Below, piece by piece: positions 42,454 to 51,993 of a DNA stretch of 64,000 nt (the stretch's first letter is position 1; each line of letters opens with the position of its first letter). The position numbers and the translations under genes are program-made. The notes beneath the pieces were generated by a model. The model was not told the DNA's origin. It was given only the letters and a program-made list of their open reading frames with translations, and searched no databases. Source of the stretch: Amphibacillus sp052055485 (GTDB lineage Bacteria > Bacillota > Bacilli > Bacillales > Amphibacillaceae); NCBI RefSeq assembly GCF_052055485.1, contig NZ_CP197171.1, forward strand, positions 558,001-622,000. The letters are read 5' to 3'.

Positions 42454-42585
42454 GATGACTCGTCCCACCGAAAACATTTGGGACTGGGGCTGTGATTACT
42501 CGCCCCACCGAAGACATTTGCGGTTACTCGCCCCAGCGAAACCCGTTGTTGCCCCGAGTTTTACGGACGGTTATCTGTGATAAAT
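42454..42585 (+). repeat. Dispersed repeat family R, copy 4 (long form)
   Basis: Shares with copy 3 the blocks GACTCGTCCCACCG, GCGGTTACTCGCCCCA, GTTGTTGCCCCGAG and TTTTACGGACGGTTATCTGT plus GATAAAT. Within it the segment ACTCGCCCCACCGAA is itself repeated in tandem. Confidence 0.75.
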
Positions 42586-42622
42586 AAAAAATAGAAAGTT
42601 ATCATACAACTTTTCAACAAGC

Positions 42623-42662
42623 AAAAAAGGCCCCCTGAACCAAGTAAAATGATTCAGAGGTC
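42623..42662 (-). terminator. Terminator of the xylan operon
   Basis: Stem CCCCTGAACC / GATTCAGAGG (imperfect) which on the minus strand is followed by GGCCTTTTTTGC. About 100 bases behind the GH10 stop codon. A second inverted repeat (ATCTATGAATC / GATTCATAGAT, 42702-42735) lies between them. Confidence 0.65.
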
Positions 42663-42762
42663 ATTTGGGGGAAAAAACTATTTCTCAGGGTCAAGAGTCA
42701 CCATCTATGAATCAATTTTTGATCGATTCATAGATTATCCTAAAACCTAAGTTTATCATCTA

Positions 42763-43779
42763 TCAATCAGCCGGGCTACCGACTGCTGACGGAAGATATG
42801 ACTGAATAATCCGGTCATAAGCAGGCTTTGGATCACCCATTTGGTCGAAAACAAATGGCCAATTCCTCCGACCCTTTACTGGGAAATTACTTAACCAGGT
42901 ATAATAATCTGAAACACCCCAGAATGTAACAGATGAGATATGATCTTGATATTGCAGGAAAAGCTCAAAAAAACGTTGGTATCGTTCTGCTTGTAAATAA
43001 AGCATTTCCTTTGTGGGTTCTTTTATATCAACACGTTGATCGCCAAATTCAAACATTGAGACATCCATTTCAGTAATATGAAGCTGTAAACCTAGCTCAC
43101 TATAACATTTGAGAGCCCTCTCAATATCTTGATAGCTTGGATCATAAAGATTCCAGTGTGCCTGTAGACCGATGCCATGAATAGGCACTCCACGATCAAG
43201 CAAGCCTTTTACGAGTTGATATATTTTCTTGCTTTTTTCAGGATTTGATTCATTATAGTCGTTGTAAAATAGCAATGCCTCAGGGTCTACAGCATGAGCG
43301 TACTTAAAAGCGTAGTCAATAAAGTCTTCACCAATTATCTCTAGCCACTTAGACTGACGAAGCTGTTCTCCGTCATGATCAGATATCGCTTCATTAACAA
43401 CATCCCAGGCGTAAACTCGACCTTTATATCGTGTTATAATCGTCTCAATATGTTCCTTCATGCGTTTAAGTAACTCTTCACGAGACACATTCTCACCGTA
43501 TTCATCGGTAAAAAACCACTCCGGCGTTTGATTGTGCCAGACGAGGGTGTGCCCACGTAAAGCCATCCCATTTTCTTCAGCGAAACTAAGAATTTGATCG
43601 GCGATGTCAAAATGATAGTGATTAGGCTCTGGATGAATTTCCTCAAACTTCATTTCATTTTCTGCCGTAATCGAATTAAAATGTGTTTTCAATAACATTT
43701 GATCTCTTTGAATGGTTTCTGTATTGACAGCCGCACCGATTAAAAATTGATCTGTAAAATAATCTTTTAATGTTTGCAT
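42763..43779 (-). CDS. xynA2: Intracellular GH10 endo-1,4-beta-xylanase
   Basis: 338-residue single-domain GH10 enzyme. Acid/base Glu130 (WDVVNEAI) and nucleophile Glu237 (HITEMDVS), with the family motifs LRGHTLVWHNQ and VTFWGVSDYYTWL. No signal peptide or carbohydrate-binding module, so it works in the cytoplasm on imported xylo-oligosaccharides, like the XynA2 type of Paenibacillus and Geobacillus aldouronate operons. The ATG has GGGAGG upstream. It starts 25 bases after xylB and ends the eight-gene cluster. Confidence 0.94.
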   Translation of the reverse strand: MQTLKDYFTDQFLIGAAVNTETIQRDQMLLKTHFNSITAENEMKFEEIHPEPNHYHFDIADQILSFAEENGMALRGHTLVWHNQTPEWFFTDEYGENVSREELLKRMKEHIETIITRYKGRVYAWDVVNEAISDHDGEQLRQSKWLEIIGEDFIDYAFKYAHAVDPEALLFYNDYNESNPEKSKKIYQLVKGLLDRGVPIHGIGLQAHWNLYDPSYQDIERALKCYSELGLQLHITEMDVSMFEFGDQRVDIKEPTKEMLYLQAERYQRFFELFLQYQDHISSVTFWGVSDYYTWLSNFPVKGRRNWPFVFDQMGDPKPAYDRIIQSYLPSAVGSPAD

Positions 43780-43804
43780 TTTGACTAGACCTCCCTTTTA
43801 TTCA

Positions 43805-45298
43805 TTAACGAAAGACGGCTAGGTCGTGATTCAATTGTTTGGTTGACTGATAGATTTGTTGATACATGTTAAATAATTGACGATACTTTTCTACATTTTC
43901 CGGAATTGGGTGGTAAGTTTTGGTGTATTTAACGAAACTTTTTGCACATTCTGATAAGGTTGAATACCAGCCTGAGCCAACAGCAGCTAAAATAGCGGCT
44001 CCCATACCTGGCCCTTGTTCATTTGCTACTGTAACGACATCTGCATTAAAAATATCCGCCTGTATTTGAAGCCAAAGATCACTTTTCGCCCCACCACCAA
44101 TAGCAACTACTTTTGAAACGTTTTTGCCTTTGCTTCGGAATATCTCCACCGATTCATTTAAACTAAAGGTGATCCCTTCAATAACCGCACGAGCAAAGTC
44201 ACCACGAGTATGACTAGCATGCATACCGATAAAGCTCGCACGAATGGCACTATCTGGATGTGGTGTTCTTTCACCAACAATATAGGGTGAAAACAGCATG
44301 CCTTTTGCTCCTACTGTTGAAGCCTTTGCCTCAGCGATCAACTCTTCAAATGAAATATCCTCAGCAAATGTCTCCTTAAACCAACTCAAACTATAACCTG
44401 CTGCTAAAGTGACACCCATCGTATAATAAGCAGATGATTCACCATGATTAAAATAATGAACTTGCCCTTGAAAATCTTTATCACCAGTTGCTTCATAAGA
44501 TAAAACAACGCCAGAAGTTCCCGTACTGCTTAACGTTAAACCATCCGCTAAAATGCCAGCTCCAATCGCTCCACAAGCATTATCTGCACCGCCTGCAAAG
44601 ACTTTACAAGTTGTGGTCAAGCCTGTTTCTTCAGCTACAGCCGGTAAAATCGTTCCGGTTTCTTGACCAGAATCAATTAGTGTTGGGCAAAATGAGTGAG
44701 GAATACCGTTTTTCTCACACATTTCTTCACTCCATGTTTTTTCGGCAACATTCAGTAACAGAGTCCCAGCTGCATCCGAGTAATCCATACTCATATCACC
44801 CGCTAAAGCATAGCGCACATAATCCTTCGGTAATAAGAAGACCTTTGCCTGATCGAAAATTTCAGGTTCATTTTTTTTCACCCACAGTAACTTAGGTAAA
44901 GTAAAACCTTCTAATGCTGGGTTTTTCGTTATAGCATGTAAACGGTCTAAACCAACATTTTGCTCAATGTCACGGCATTCTTTAGTCGTGCGTGTATCAT
45001 TCCATAAAATTGCTCTCCGAAGTGGCTTACTATCCTGATCTAATAGAACAAGCCCGTGCATTTGTCCTGAAAAGCTTATTCCTTCTATCATAGAAGGATC
45101 ATCGATACGTTCAGTTAATTCTTTCAATGCTAGCTTCGTTTGTTTAACCCAATCTTCTGGATCTTGTTCGCTATATCCTGGGTGATCATGATAGAGTGGA
45201 TAATCCTTTGATACTTCATCAACAACCTTGCCTGCTCTCGAGACAAGCAGTACCTTCACCGCACTCGTCCCCAGATCAATACCTACTACATAACTCAT
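43805..45298 (-). CDS. xylB: Xylulokinase
   Basis: 497-residue FGGY-family kinase that makes D-xylulose 5-phosphate. N-terminal phosphate motif GIDLGTSAVKVL, substrate loop GQMHGLVLLD, and the second ATP-site motif AIGGGAKSDLWLQIQADIF. Length is normal. The ATG follows AAGGAGG. Between xylA and xylB lies an mRNA hairpin (45403-45437) but no T-run, so transcription should continue from xylA. Its product enters the pentose phosphate or phosphoketolase route. Confidence 0.96.
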   Translation of the reverse strand: MSYVVGIDLGTSAVKVLLVSRAGKVVDEVSKDYPLYHDHPGYSEQDPEDWVKQTKLALKELTERIDDPSMIEGISFSGQMHGLVLLDQDSKPLRRAILWNDTRTTKECRDIEQNVGLDRLHAITKNPALEGFTLPKLLWVKKNEPEIFDQAKVFLLPKDYVRYALAGDMSMDYSDAAGTLLLNVAEKTWSEEMCEKNGIPHSFCPTLIDSGQETGTILPAVAEETGLTTTCKVFAGGADNACGAIGAGILADGLTLSSTGTSGVVLSYEATGDKDFQGQVHYFNHGESSAYYTMGVTLAAGYSLSWFKETFAEDISFEELIAEAKASTVGAKGMLFSPYIVGERTPHPDSAIRASFIGMHASHTRGDFARAVIEGITFSLNESVEIFRSKGKNVSKVVAIGGGAKSDLWLQIQADIFNADVVTVANEQGPGMGAAILAAVGSGWYSTLSECAKSFVKYTKTYHPIPENVEKYRQLFNMYQQIYQSTKQLNHDLAVFR

Positions 45299-45402
45299 TC
45301 AAAGCACCTCCTTTATTCTCGTATAATTCAAATTCAATATTCGATTAAGTACCTCTCTCAAAGACAAACATCAACTCAAATGTCCATGCTTAAACCTATC
45401 TA

Positions 45403-45437
45403 GGGCATTTCATAGGTAAACATCAACTGAAATGCCC
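45403..45437. other. Intercistronic hairpin between xylA and xylB
   Basis: Perfect 10-bp stem GGGCATTTCA / TGAAATGCCC with a 15-base loop. No T-run on either strand. The neighbouring sequence is a partial direct repeat (AAACATCAACTCAAATG and AAACATCAACTGAAATG). Probably an RNA stability or processing element. Confidence 0.6.
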
Positions 45438-45485
45438 CTTAGTATAAATTCTCTCATAGATATTCCACTACAAACGTTGAATGCG

Positions 45486-46799
45486 TTAGATATTTAATAA
45501 ATACTGGTTAATTTTCGCTTTTATTTTCTCAACTTGACCAGAGCGAATATCAATATCTTTTAAGTCAATTGCATGTTCTTCAAGTTCTTTTAAGTTGGTA
45601 CCACCAGAAACAATTTTCTTACCAATATCTGTTTGGAATGTTTGGTAACGTTCATCTACAATATTTTCAAAGAAACGATCATCAATCATTTTTTGAGCCA
45701 CTCTTAAACCGATTGCAAAGGCATCCATACCAGCAATATGTGCATGGAATAGATCATCTGTTTCAAATGAACCCCGGCGTACTTTAGCGTCAAAGTTCAA
45801 ACCACCTCTGCCTAAGCCGCCATTTTTTAGAATCTCATACATCGCTAATGTTGTAGCATAAAGATCTGTTGGAAACTCATCTGTATCCCATCCTAGTAAC
45901 ATATCGCCTTGGTTCGCATCAACAGAGCCTAACATACCACTATCACGAGCCACACGTAATTCATGCTCAAAAGTATGGCCAGCTAATGTTGCGTGGTTGG
46001 CTTCAATATTAAATTTAAAGTGATCCTGTAGATCATATTGATATAGGAACGCCGTCGCTGTTGCAACATCAAAATCATATTGATGTGTTGTTGGTTCTTT
46101 CGGTTTTGGTTCAATTAAGAACTGCGCATCAAAGCCGATTTCCTTAGCATAATCTAGTGACATATGGAATAGTTTTGCTAAGTTTTCTTGTTCTAGCTTC
46201 ATATTTGTATTGAGAAGTGATTCATATCCTTCACGACCACCCCAGAAGACATAATTTTCAGCCCCTAGTTCTTTACCTACTTCTAAACCTTTTTTAATCT
46301 TACCAGCCGCATAGGCATAAATATCTGCATGCGATGATGTTCCAGCACCATGTGTCCAACGTGGGTTAGTAAACATGTTAGCTGTATTCCATAATAATTT
46401 AGTTTTACTATCTTTCATGTAATCTTTCATCATTGTCACGATTTCGTCAACGTTTTTATTTGACTCACGCAACGTATCACCTTCAGGGGCAATATCTACA
46501 TCGTGAAAACAGAAGAATGGTGCATCAATTTTTTCAAAGAATTCAAATGCCGCATCAACACGAGCTTTTGCTAAATCCATTCCCTTCAAATGATCCCATG
46601 GACGCACCGCTGTACCTGCTCCAAACGGATCACTTCCATCAGCAACAAAGGTATGCCAGTACGCAATACCAAATCGAAGGGTCTCTTCCATCGTCTTGCC
46701 ACCGATTTTTTCTTCTGGATTATAAAACTTAAATGCATATGGATTATTTGAATGTCGTCCTTCATACTTTACTTTTGTCACTTCATCAAAATATGCCAT
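45486..46799 (-). CDS. xylA: Xylose isomerase
   Basis: 437-residue class II xylose isomerase converting D-xylose to D-xylulose. The catalytic histidine lies in FFCFHDVDIAPEGD, a metal-ligand segment in FNIEANHATLAGHTFEHEL, and further metal ligands in GSVDANQGD and WDTDEFP. The N-terminal extension of about 40 residues is typical of class II. The ATG has AGGAGG upstream. A XylR-like operator overlaps its promoter region at 46858-46888. It lies 424 bases downstream of uxuB and may have its own promoter. Confidence 0.97.
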   Translation of the reverse strand: MAYFDEVTKVKYEGRHSNNPYAFKFYNPEEKIGGKTMEETLRFGIAYWHTFVADGSDPFGAGTAVRPWDHLKGMDLAKARVDAAFEFFEKIDAPFFCFHDVDIAPEGDTLRESNKNVDEIVTMMKDYMKDSKTKLLWNTANMFTNPRWTHGAGTSSHADIYAYAAGKIKKGLEVGKELGAENYVFWGGREGYESLLNTNMKLEQENLAKLFHMSLDYAKEIGFDAQFLIEPKPKEPTTHQYDFDVATATAFLYQYDLQDHFKFNIEANHATLAGHTFEHELRVARDSGMLGSVDANQGDMLLGWDTDEFPTDLYATTLAMYEILKNGGLGRGGLNFDAKVRRGSFETDDLFHAHIAGMDAFAIGLRVAQKMIDDRFFENIVDERYQTFQTDIGKKIVSGGTNLKELEEHAIDLKDIDIRSGQVEKIKAKINQYLLNI

Positions 46800-46857
46800 C
46801 TTTTAAAAACCTCCTGAATTTGTTTTCCTTACTTAATACATGTATTTTATCACGTTT

Positions 46858-46888
46858 AACTTAGTTAGTCTATTGAATTAACTAAGTT
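46858..46888. promoter_or_regulatory. XylR-like operator upstream of xylA
   Basis: Inverted repeat with 10-bp arms AACTTAGTTA and TAACTAAGTT and an 11-base spacer. The TTAGTT...AACTAA frame matches Bacillus xylose-operon operators bound by XylR. A minus-strand TAAAAT -10 candidate follows about 15 bases further toward xylA. No xylR gene is in the window. Confidence 0.7.
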
Positions 46889-47223
46889 TTATCAAAAATT
46901 TTTACCGCTTTCATTTTAAGATAATAAATGGCTTTTTATGCTGTAATAGCTAGCACGACACATAATCTACATCTAATTATTCTCGAGTATTTGCAATAAA
47001 ATATGGCTCTTTTTTAGCCTTTAAATCAGTACCCTAAGCCTAACTATTTTGCTATTTCCAATCGTCGAGACTATTCCTTCTTTATTCACTATTTTATCTA
47101 ACCAAACACAACAATGACCCTCATGTAAGGGTACTTCAACTATCTCAATAATCACATTCATTAGAATTCTGCATAAAACCACCACTAAGTTATCGAACTT
47201 CAATCCTCCATCTGGAATCCCTC
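46889..47223. other. Intergenic between uxuB and the xylA operator
   Basis: 335 AT-rich bases without a convincing gene or terminator. The frame 47021-47203 has no ribosome binding site. Confidence 0.45.
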
Positions 47224-48069
47224 CTACACACCTGAGTATGCGATAAAACCTCCATCAACAGGGATGCTAATCCCCGTTACAAAACCGCTATATTCTTCAT
47301 CAGCTAGCCATAAGAGAGTACCATAAAGGTCTTCAGGTTTTCCCAAACGATTCATCGGTGTTTGAGATAATATTTTGGTTGTTCGGGGCGTGTAAGAACC
47401 ATCTGCATTTGTTAATAATTGACGATTTTGTTCTGTTAGGAAAAAGCCCGGAGCAATCGCATTGACGCGGATACCCGTTGTTCCAAAGTGGACAGCCATC
47501 CATTGAGTAAAATTCTCAATTCCTGCTTTAGCGGCACTATAGGCAGGAACTTTTGTCATTGGAGAAGGAGCACTCATTGATGACATATTAATAATTGAGC
47601 CTTTTGTTTTAAGCAACTCTTTAGTAAAGACTTGTGTCGGAATCAATGTCCCCATTAAGTTAAGGTTGAAAACATGATTAAACCCTTCTTCAGTCAAATC
47701 GAAAAAACTTCGAACCCCCTCATCAGCGATATCCTCCACCTGATATCGTTCATTTGTTGTTGTTCCTTCTGGGTGATTTCCACCTGCCCCATTCAACAAT
47801 AAATCAATTCGACCAAATACTTTCATAACCTCATCTTTGGCCTCATTAACAAGCTCAAGACGGGTTACATCACAAAATACTGAAATAGCTTCTCCACCAT
47901 TATTATTAATATCTTCTGCTGTTTGGTCACCGAATTCTTTCGGATAATTTAAGATAGCAATTTTCATCCCATGCTTAGCTAGTTCCCGAGCCATTGAACC
48001 ACATAGAACACCGCCCCCTCCTGTAACGACTGCAACCTTCCCTGTTAAATTTGTATGTGTTGGAGTCAT
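47224..48069 (-). CDS. uxuB: D-fructuronate reductase, SDR type (UxuB/YjmF)
   Basis: SDR-family D-mannonate oxidoreductase that reduces fructuronate to mannonate in glucuronate catabolism. NAD(P) motif TGGGGVLCGSMAREL, NGAGG, catalytic Ser in SSMSAPSP and YSAAK. With start ATG 48069 (GAGGAGGG upstream) it has 281 residues and begins MTPTHTNLTGK, close to B. subtilis UxuB (YjmF) in length. It overlaps the end of uxuA by four bases (ATGA), so the two are translationally coupled. It serves the glucuronate side chains released from glucuronoxylan. Confidence 0.92.
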   Translation of the reverse strand: MTPTHTNLTGKVAVVTGGGGVLCGSMARELAKHGMKIAILNYPKEFGDQTAEDINNNGGEAISVFCDVTRLELVNEAKDEVMKVFGRIDLLLNGAGGNHPEGTTTNERYQVEDIADEGVRSFFDLTEEGFNHVFNLNLMGTLIPTQVFTKELLKTKGSIINMSSMSAPSPMTKVPAYSAAKAGIENFTQWMAVHFGTTGIRVNAIAPGFFLTEQNRQLLTNADGSYTPRTTKILSQTPMNRLGKPEDLYGTLLWLADEEYSGFVTGISIPVDGGFIAYSGV

Positions 48070-49139
48070 GCTTCGCTTCCCTCCTCTAATATATCCCACA
48101 TCCCTTGCAGATAAGACGCGCCTAAGGCACGATCATATAAACCATAACCTGGCCGACCCTCTTCGCCCCAAATCATTCGACCATGATCCGGACGCCAATA
48201 GCCTTTAAAGTTGTTTTTCTGTAAAATTTTAATGATTCCTTTAATATCGACGGAAGCCGTTTCATCCTTATGAGCCACTTCATGGAAATCACCATTTTTT
48301 TGATGCTTAATATTTCGAATATGAACAAATGGTGCACGGTCCATTGCCGTATACTGATCAAAAATGGCTAATAAATCAGTGGCTAAATTCGCACCTAATG
48401 ACCCTGAGCAAAGTGTTAAGCCATTTTCAGGCTCATCAACAGCCTTAATGATCCGGTCTAAATCAGTAGCATTTTTAACAATTCTCGGTAAACCAAAAAC
48501 GGACCAAGGGGGATCATCTGGATGAATAGCCATCTTTATTTCGCATTCTTTAGCTACCGGGATGATTTGCTCTAGAAAATAAACGAGATTCTCAAAGAGA
48601 CGTTCCTCTGTCATGCCTTCATATTGCTCAAAAAGTTCCTTAATATCAGCAAGTCTGTCCGGCTCCCAGCCTGGCATGACATGCCCTTTTGCACCTTCTG
48701 TAATCCGATCAATCAGTTCTCTCGGATCAATTCCCTCGACTTTGTCGCTTTCATAAGCTAATACAGTTGATTGATCGGCTAATGGCAGCGCTAAGTCAGA
48801 ACGTGTCCAATCAAAAATCGGCATAAAATTATAGCAAATCACTTTCACGCCATACTTACTTAACGTCCGCATCGTTGATTTATAGTTTTCAATATATCGG
48901 TCACGCGAGCCTTTACCTAATTTGATATCATCATGAACATTAACACTCTCAATCACTTTTAGTTCTAAGCCAGTAGCATTTGCTTGTTCAACTAGCTGTT
49001 TAACCTCCTTTTCCGGCCAATTCTCCCCCGCTGGAATATGGAAAATTCCACCTACTACACCTGTCATTCCAGGTATTTGTTTAATGTATGTAAGAGGGAT
49101 ATCATCGTCTTTACCATACCATCTAAAAGTCATTTTCAT
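48066..49139 (-). CDS. uxuA: D-mannonate dehydratase
   Basis: 357-residue TIM-barrel enzyme dehydrating D-mannonate to 2-keto-3-deoxygluconate. Family motifs: MTFRWYGKDDDIPL at the N-terminus, MAIHPDDPPWSVFGLPRI, CSGSLGANLATDLL, HIRNIKH and WRPDHGRMIWGEEGRPGYGLYDRALG near the C-terminus in separate conserved blocks. The ATG has GGGAGGAAA upstream. It pairs with uxuB. The isomerase uxaC and KDG-processing genes are not in the window. Confidence 0.96.
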   Translation of the reverse strand: MKMTFRWYGKDDDIPLTYIKQIPGMTGVVGGIFHIPAGENWPEKEVKQLVEQANATGLELKVIESVNVHDDIKLGKGSRDRYIENYKSTMRTLSKYGVKVICYNFMPIFDWTRSDLALPLADQSTVLAYESDKVEGIDPRELIDRITEGAKGHVMPGWEPDRLADIKELFEQYEGMTEERLFENLVYFLEQIIPVAKECEIKMAIHPDDPPWSVFGLPRIVKNATDLDRIIKAVDEPENGLTLCSGSLGANLATDLLAIFDQYTAMDRAPFVHIRNIKHQKNGDFHEVAHKDETASVDIKGIIKILQKNNFKGYWRPDHGRMIWGEEGRPGYGLYDRALGASYLQGMWDILEEGSEA

Positions 49140-49629
49140 CGCTTGTTTCCTCCCTTACCCATAAATTGTTCGGTTGTGTTGATCATTAACACTAGACAAG
49201 GATATGTTAATGGTAGCGCGCCATTCTTTAGCTGATCACAAGTGTTGAGTTAAATGTTTTTTATATCTTGATAGTGTAACTAAACAATTATTCTGGTTAA
49301 ACTTATCCAGCCAGAAGTGATCTCCTCGACTTGTTCAACATCTTTAGAGTGTGAGCTATAAATCGGTTGAATCATCAGTTTTATCGTTTCTCGATAAGTA
49401 ACATCCCCTATGTTTCACATTGTAACCAAGCTTAATAGTGCGTTAATTTCTCTTCAGCCAGCTGCTCAGCTAATCTTTTTGCCGCTCTGAATTTAACCAC
49501 TTGTCATTCCCCTTAAATCTATTTTTCTATTAGTGAATGGATAGCATTGTTTGTTTGGCTATTTGGCGGCGAACCATAGACAAATAGAGCGCCCATAGCT
49601 TTACGAGCCTTAGGCGCTACCATTTACTG
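49140..49629. other. Intergenic between uxuA and ytcP, possible gene remnant
   Basis: 490 bases. A minus-strand 22-codon frame (49432-49500) has a good AAGGGGA site and reads MVKFRAAKRLAEQLAEEK before a stop; it may be the start of a decayed gene or a tiny peptide. A weak hairpin AGCGCC / GGCGCT (49588-49618) lies just behind the ytcP stop and may be a terminator. Otherwise nothing is recognised. Confidence 0.4.
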
Positions 49630-50556
49630 TTATCCCTTTACGCCACCAATCGTTAGACCTTTAACAAAATATTTTTGTAAAAATGGATAAACACATATAA
49701 TTGGAACTGACACAACAACGGTCATTGCCGCACGAATAGCTTGTGGTGTTACGGTCTCGACCATTCCACCCATGGAGGCGGCAAAGGCACTGGCTGCATT
49801 ACCTGATGAAAAGGCAGCGTTAGAGTTACTCAATACCTTCATCAACTCATACTGCAATGTACTTAACTCTGGGATCGAGGAGTTATAGATAAAAACGTCA
49901 AACCATTGGTTCCATTGACCAACAGCTACGAATAACGATACAGTTGCAATAACAGGAATCGCCAGAGGTAAAGCAATTTTAAAGAATTGAACAAATTCTC
50001 CAGCTCCATCCATCCGGGCAGATTCGAACAATGATTCAGGTAAACCATCCATAAATGAACGAATGACAATGACATTAAAAACACCAATTAAAGTGGGTAA
50101 AATATAAATCCAGAAGGTACCAATTAAGTCTAATTCACGATGCAATAAATAGTTCGGAATAAGACCAGCATTCATATACATTGTCAGTACAAACGCTAAC
50201 GTAGTAAAACGACGCAAAATAAAATGTGGTCTTGAAATTGTATACGCCACACAAGCTGAAGCAAATACACCCGTCACTGTTCCAATGACAGTACGTAATA
50301 TGGAAATAACACCCGCTTGGAGTATTTGAGCATTATCAAAAACATGTTGATAATTATAGGTGGTGAAGTCTCTCGGCCAAAGTCGAATACCACCTCTAAT
50401 CGTATCTGTTGCCGTGTTAAATGAAATAGCTACTGTGTTTAACATTGGATACAACATCACAATTAATAAAATTAACATGATCACAACATTTATCGTATCA
50501 AAAATAAGATCATCTGCTCCACGTCTTTTCCCAGCAAATTTCTTTAATATATTCAT
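49630..50556 (-). CDS. ytcP: Oligosaccharide ABC permease, YtcP/LplC type
   Basis: 308-residue MalG-type permease with six helices and the EAA-like loop ESARMDGAGEFVQFFKIALPLA. The start is ATG 50556 with GAGGAGGGG upstream; the longer frame overlaps lplB. With LplB and the LplA-type lipoprotein it forms an importer of the kind that takes up aldotetraouronate and xylo-oligosaccharides in Paenibacillus. No ATPase gene is present; such systems share a general MsmK-type ATPase encoded elsewhere. Confidence 0.92.
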   Translation of the reverse strand: MNILKKFAGKRRGADDLIFDTINVVIMLILLIVMLYPMLNTVAISFNTATDTIRGGIRLWPRDFTTYNYQHVFDNAQILQAGVISILRTVIGTVTGVFASACVAYTISRPHFILRRFTTLAFVLTMYMNAGLIPNYLLHRELDLIGTFWIYILPTLIGVFNVIVIRSFMDGLPESLFESARMDGAGEFVQFFKIALPLAIPVIATVSLFVAVGQWNQWFDVFIYNSSIPELSTLQYELMKVLSNSNAAFSSGNAASAFAASMGGMVETVTPQAIRAAMTVVVSVPIICVYPFLQKYFVKGLTIGGVKG

Positions 50557-50569
50557 GATGTCCCCTCCT

Positions 50570-51547
50570 CTAGAATAATCTTGCTTCCCCAAGTTTTCCG
50601 GCAATTTTGTTTGCAGTGAATAAGAAAATAAAGCTTACCACTGTCTTAAACATCCCCGCCGCAGTTGCTAGTGAGAAGTTCGCCATCGAAATACCATATC
50701 GTAATACGAAAATATCTAAGTTTTCTGCAAAATCCATGTTCATTGGGTTCATTAATAAGTACTGTGCTTCAAAGCCAGATTCAAGGATATAGCCAATATT
50801 CATGACCATTAAGATAACAACTACTGATCTAATGCCAGGTAAAGTTATATAACGGATCCGTTGCATCCTTGATGCTCCATCAATTTCAGCCGCTTCATAC
50901 TGCTCCTGATCAATCATCGTAATAGCAGCTAAGTAAATAATTGAGTTCCAACCAACACTTTTCCAAACATCAGAAGCACCAATGATTCCCCAAAAGTATT
51001 GTCCAACTCCTAACCACATAATGGGTTCATCAATAATCCCTAAATTCATAAGTAAAATGTTTACAACCCCATCTTCCATTGATAAAACTGTTGAAACAAG
51101 TCCAGCTACAACAACCCAAGATAGAAAGTGCGGCATATAACTAATCGTTTGAATAATTCGTTTAAAAGAAATATTGCGTAATTCATTTAGTAAGACCGCT
51201 AGTGTAATTGCAGTCACAAAGCCTAAAACAAGATTGATCACACTCATAGCTAAAGTATTTCGCAGAATTTCTAAAAAACGTTGATCTTGAAATAAGAATT
51301 TAAATTGCTCAAATCCAACCCACTCTTGATCCAAAAAACCACGTGCAGGTTTAAAATCTTGGAACGCCATTACCCAGCCACCGAGTGGTAAATATTTAAA
51401 AATGAACAACCAGATAAGAAAAGGGACACTCATCCACAATAATTCTTTTTGTTCACGACACATCTTTAAGAAATGTTTGATTCCCTTGCGTGGACCTTTT
51501 TTCTTCATTCCTTTTACTTCACCTAAAGGATTAATTGGTTGTGCCAA
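50570..51547 (-). CDS. lplB: Oligosaccharide ABC permease, LplB type
   Basis: 325-residue MalF-type permease with six helices, family segments WVMAFQDFKPARGF and the EAA loop EAAEIDGASRMQRIRYITLPGI. The start is taken as TTG 51547, eight bases after AAGGAGG; GTG 51556 is within that site. It lies 13 bases before ytcP. A polar N-terminus of about 30 residues precedes the first helix, as usual for LplB. Confidence 0.92.
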   Translation of the reverse strand: MAQPINPLGEVKGMKKKGPRKGIKHFLKMCREQKELLWMSVPFLIWLFIFKYLPLGGWVMAFQDFKPARGFLDQEWVGFEQFKFLFQDQRFLEILRNTLAMSVINLVLGFVTAITLAVLLNELRNISFKRIIQTISYMPHFLSWVVVAGLVSTVLSMEDGVVNILLMNLGIIDEPIMWLGVGQYFWGIIGASDVWKSVGWNSIIYLAAITMIDQEQYEAAEIDGASRMQRIRYITLPGIRSVVVILMVMNIGYILESGFEAQYLLMNPMNMDFAENLDIFVLRYGISMANFSLATAAGMFKTVVSFIFLFTANKIAGKLGEARLF

Positions 51548-51945
51548 ATCATTCACCTCCTTGAAATGCTCTCTATGTTATTGACTCATTAATTTAGAAA
51601 AATAAACCTACTCCTAGATTATTCACCCTATAGAGGTTGTTAGCAAAACTTGTATTCGTCATCTTCTCAATCATACGTTAGTTTTTCCTCTCCTTCAGAT
51701 GTAAAAGGTTTTAACTACTTCGAACCTGTTAGATAGCTCAAACGCTATTTGCTAAAGTGTAGAAAGCTAGTAAGTTATCAATCCGATTAACTCAACCGTG
51801 ATTATCTCTATCTAACTTAAATGAATATTCATGTTACTTAGATAATGTTGAGTAAATCTATGATTATCATTCGTCTATTTTTCCAAATTAATGACTTCAG
51901 AAAGATTGATGGTTACAATAAATAATAGAATTTCTCCTTTTTAAA
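51548..51945. other. Intergenic between lplA and lplB
   Basis: About 400 bases, AT-rich. No gene recognised. The gap plus the terminator at 51946 suggest that lplBC may have lower or separate expression from lplA. Confidence 0.45.
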
Positions 51946-51985
51946 ATAAGGCCTATGACAAGTCTTTACTTGCCATAGCCTTATA
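51946..51985 (-). terminator. Terminator behind the lplA-type gene
   Basis: Stem ATAAGGCCTATGACAAG / CTTGCCATAGCCTTAT (two mismatches) with a short loop; T-rich on both strands. Nine bases after the lipoprotein stop codon. Partial read-through to lplB would give more binding protein than permease. Confidence 0.8.
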
Positions 51986-51993
51986 TTTTTAAA

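Noticed and set aside
42013..42580. Three consecutive plus-strand frames of 60-65 codons
   Set aside because: They lie in repeat and terminator sequence, have no ribosome binding sites and no protein-like composition.
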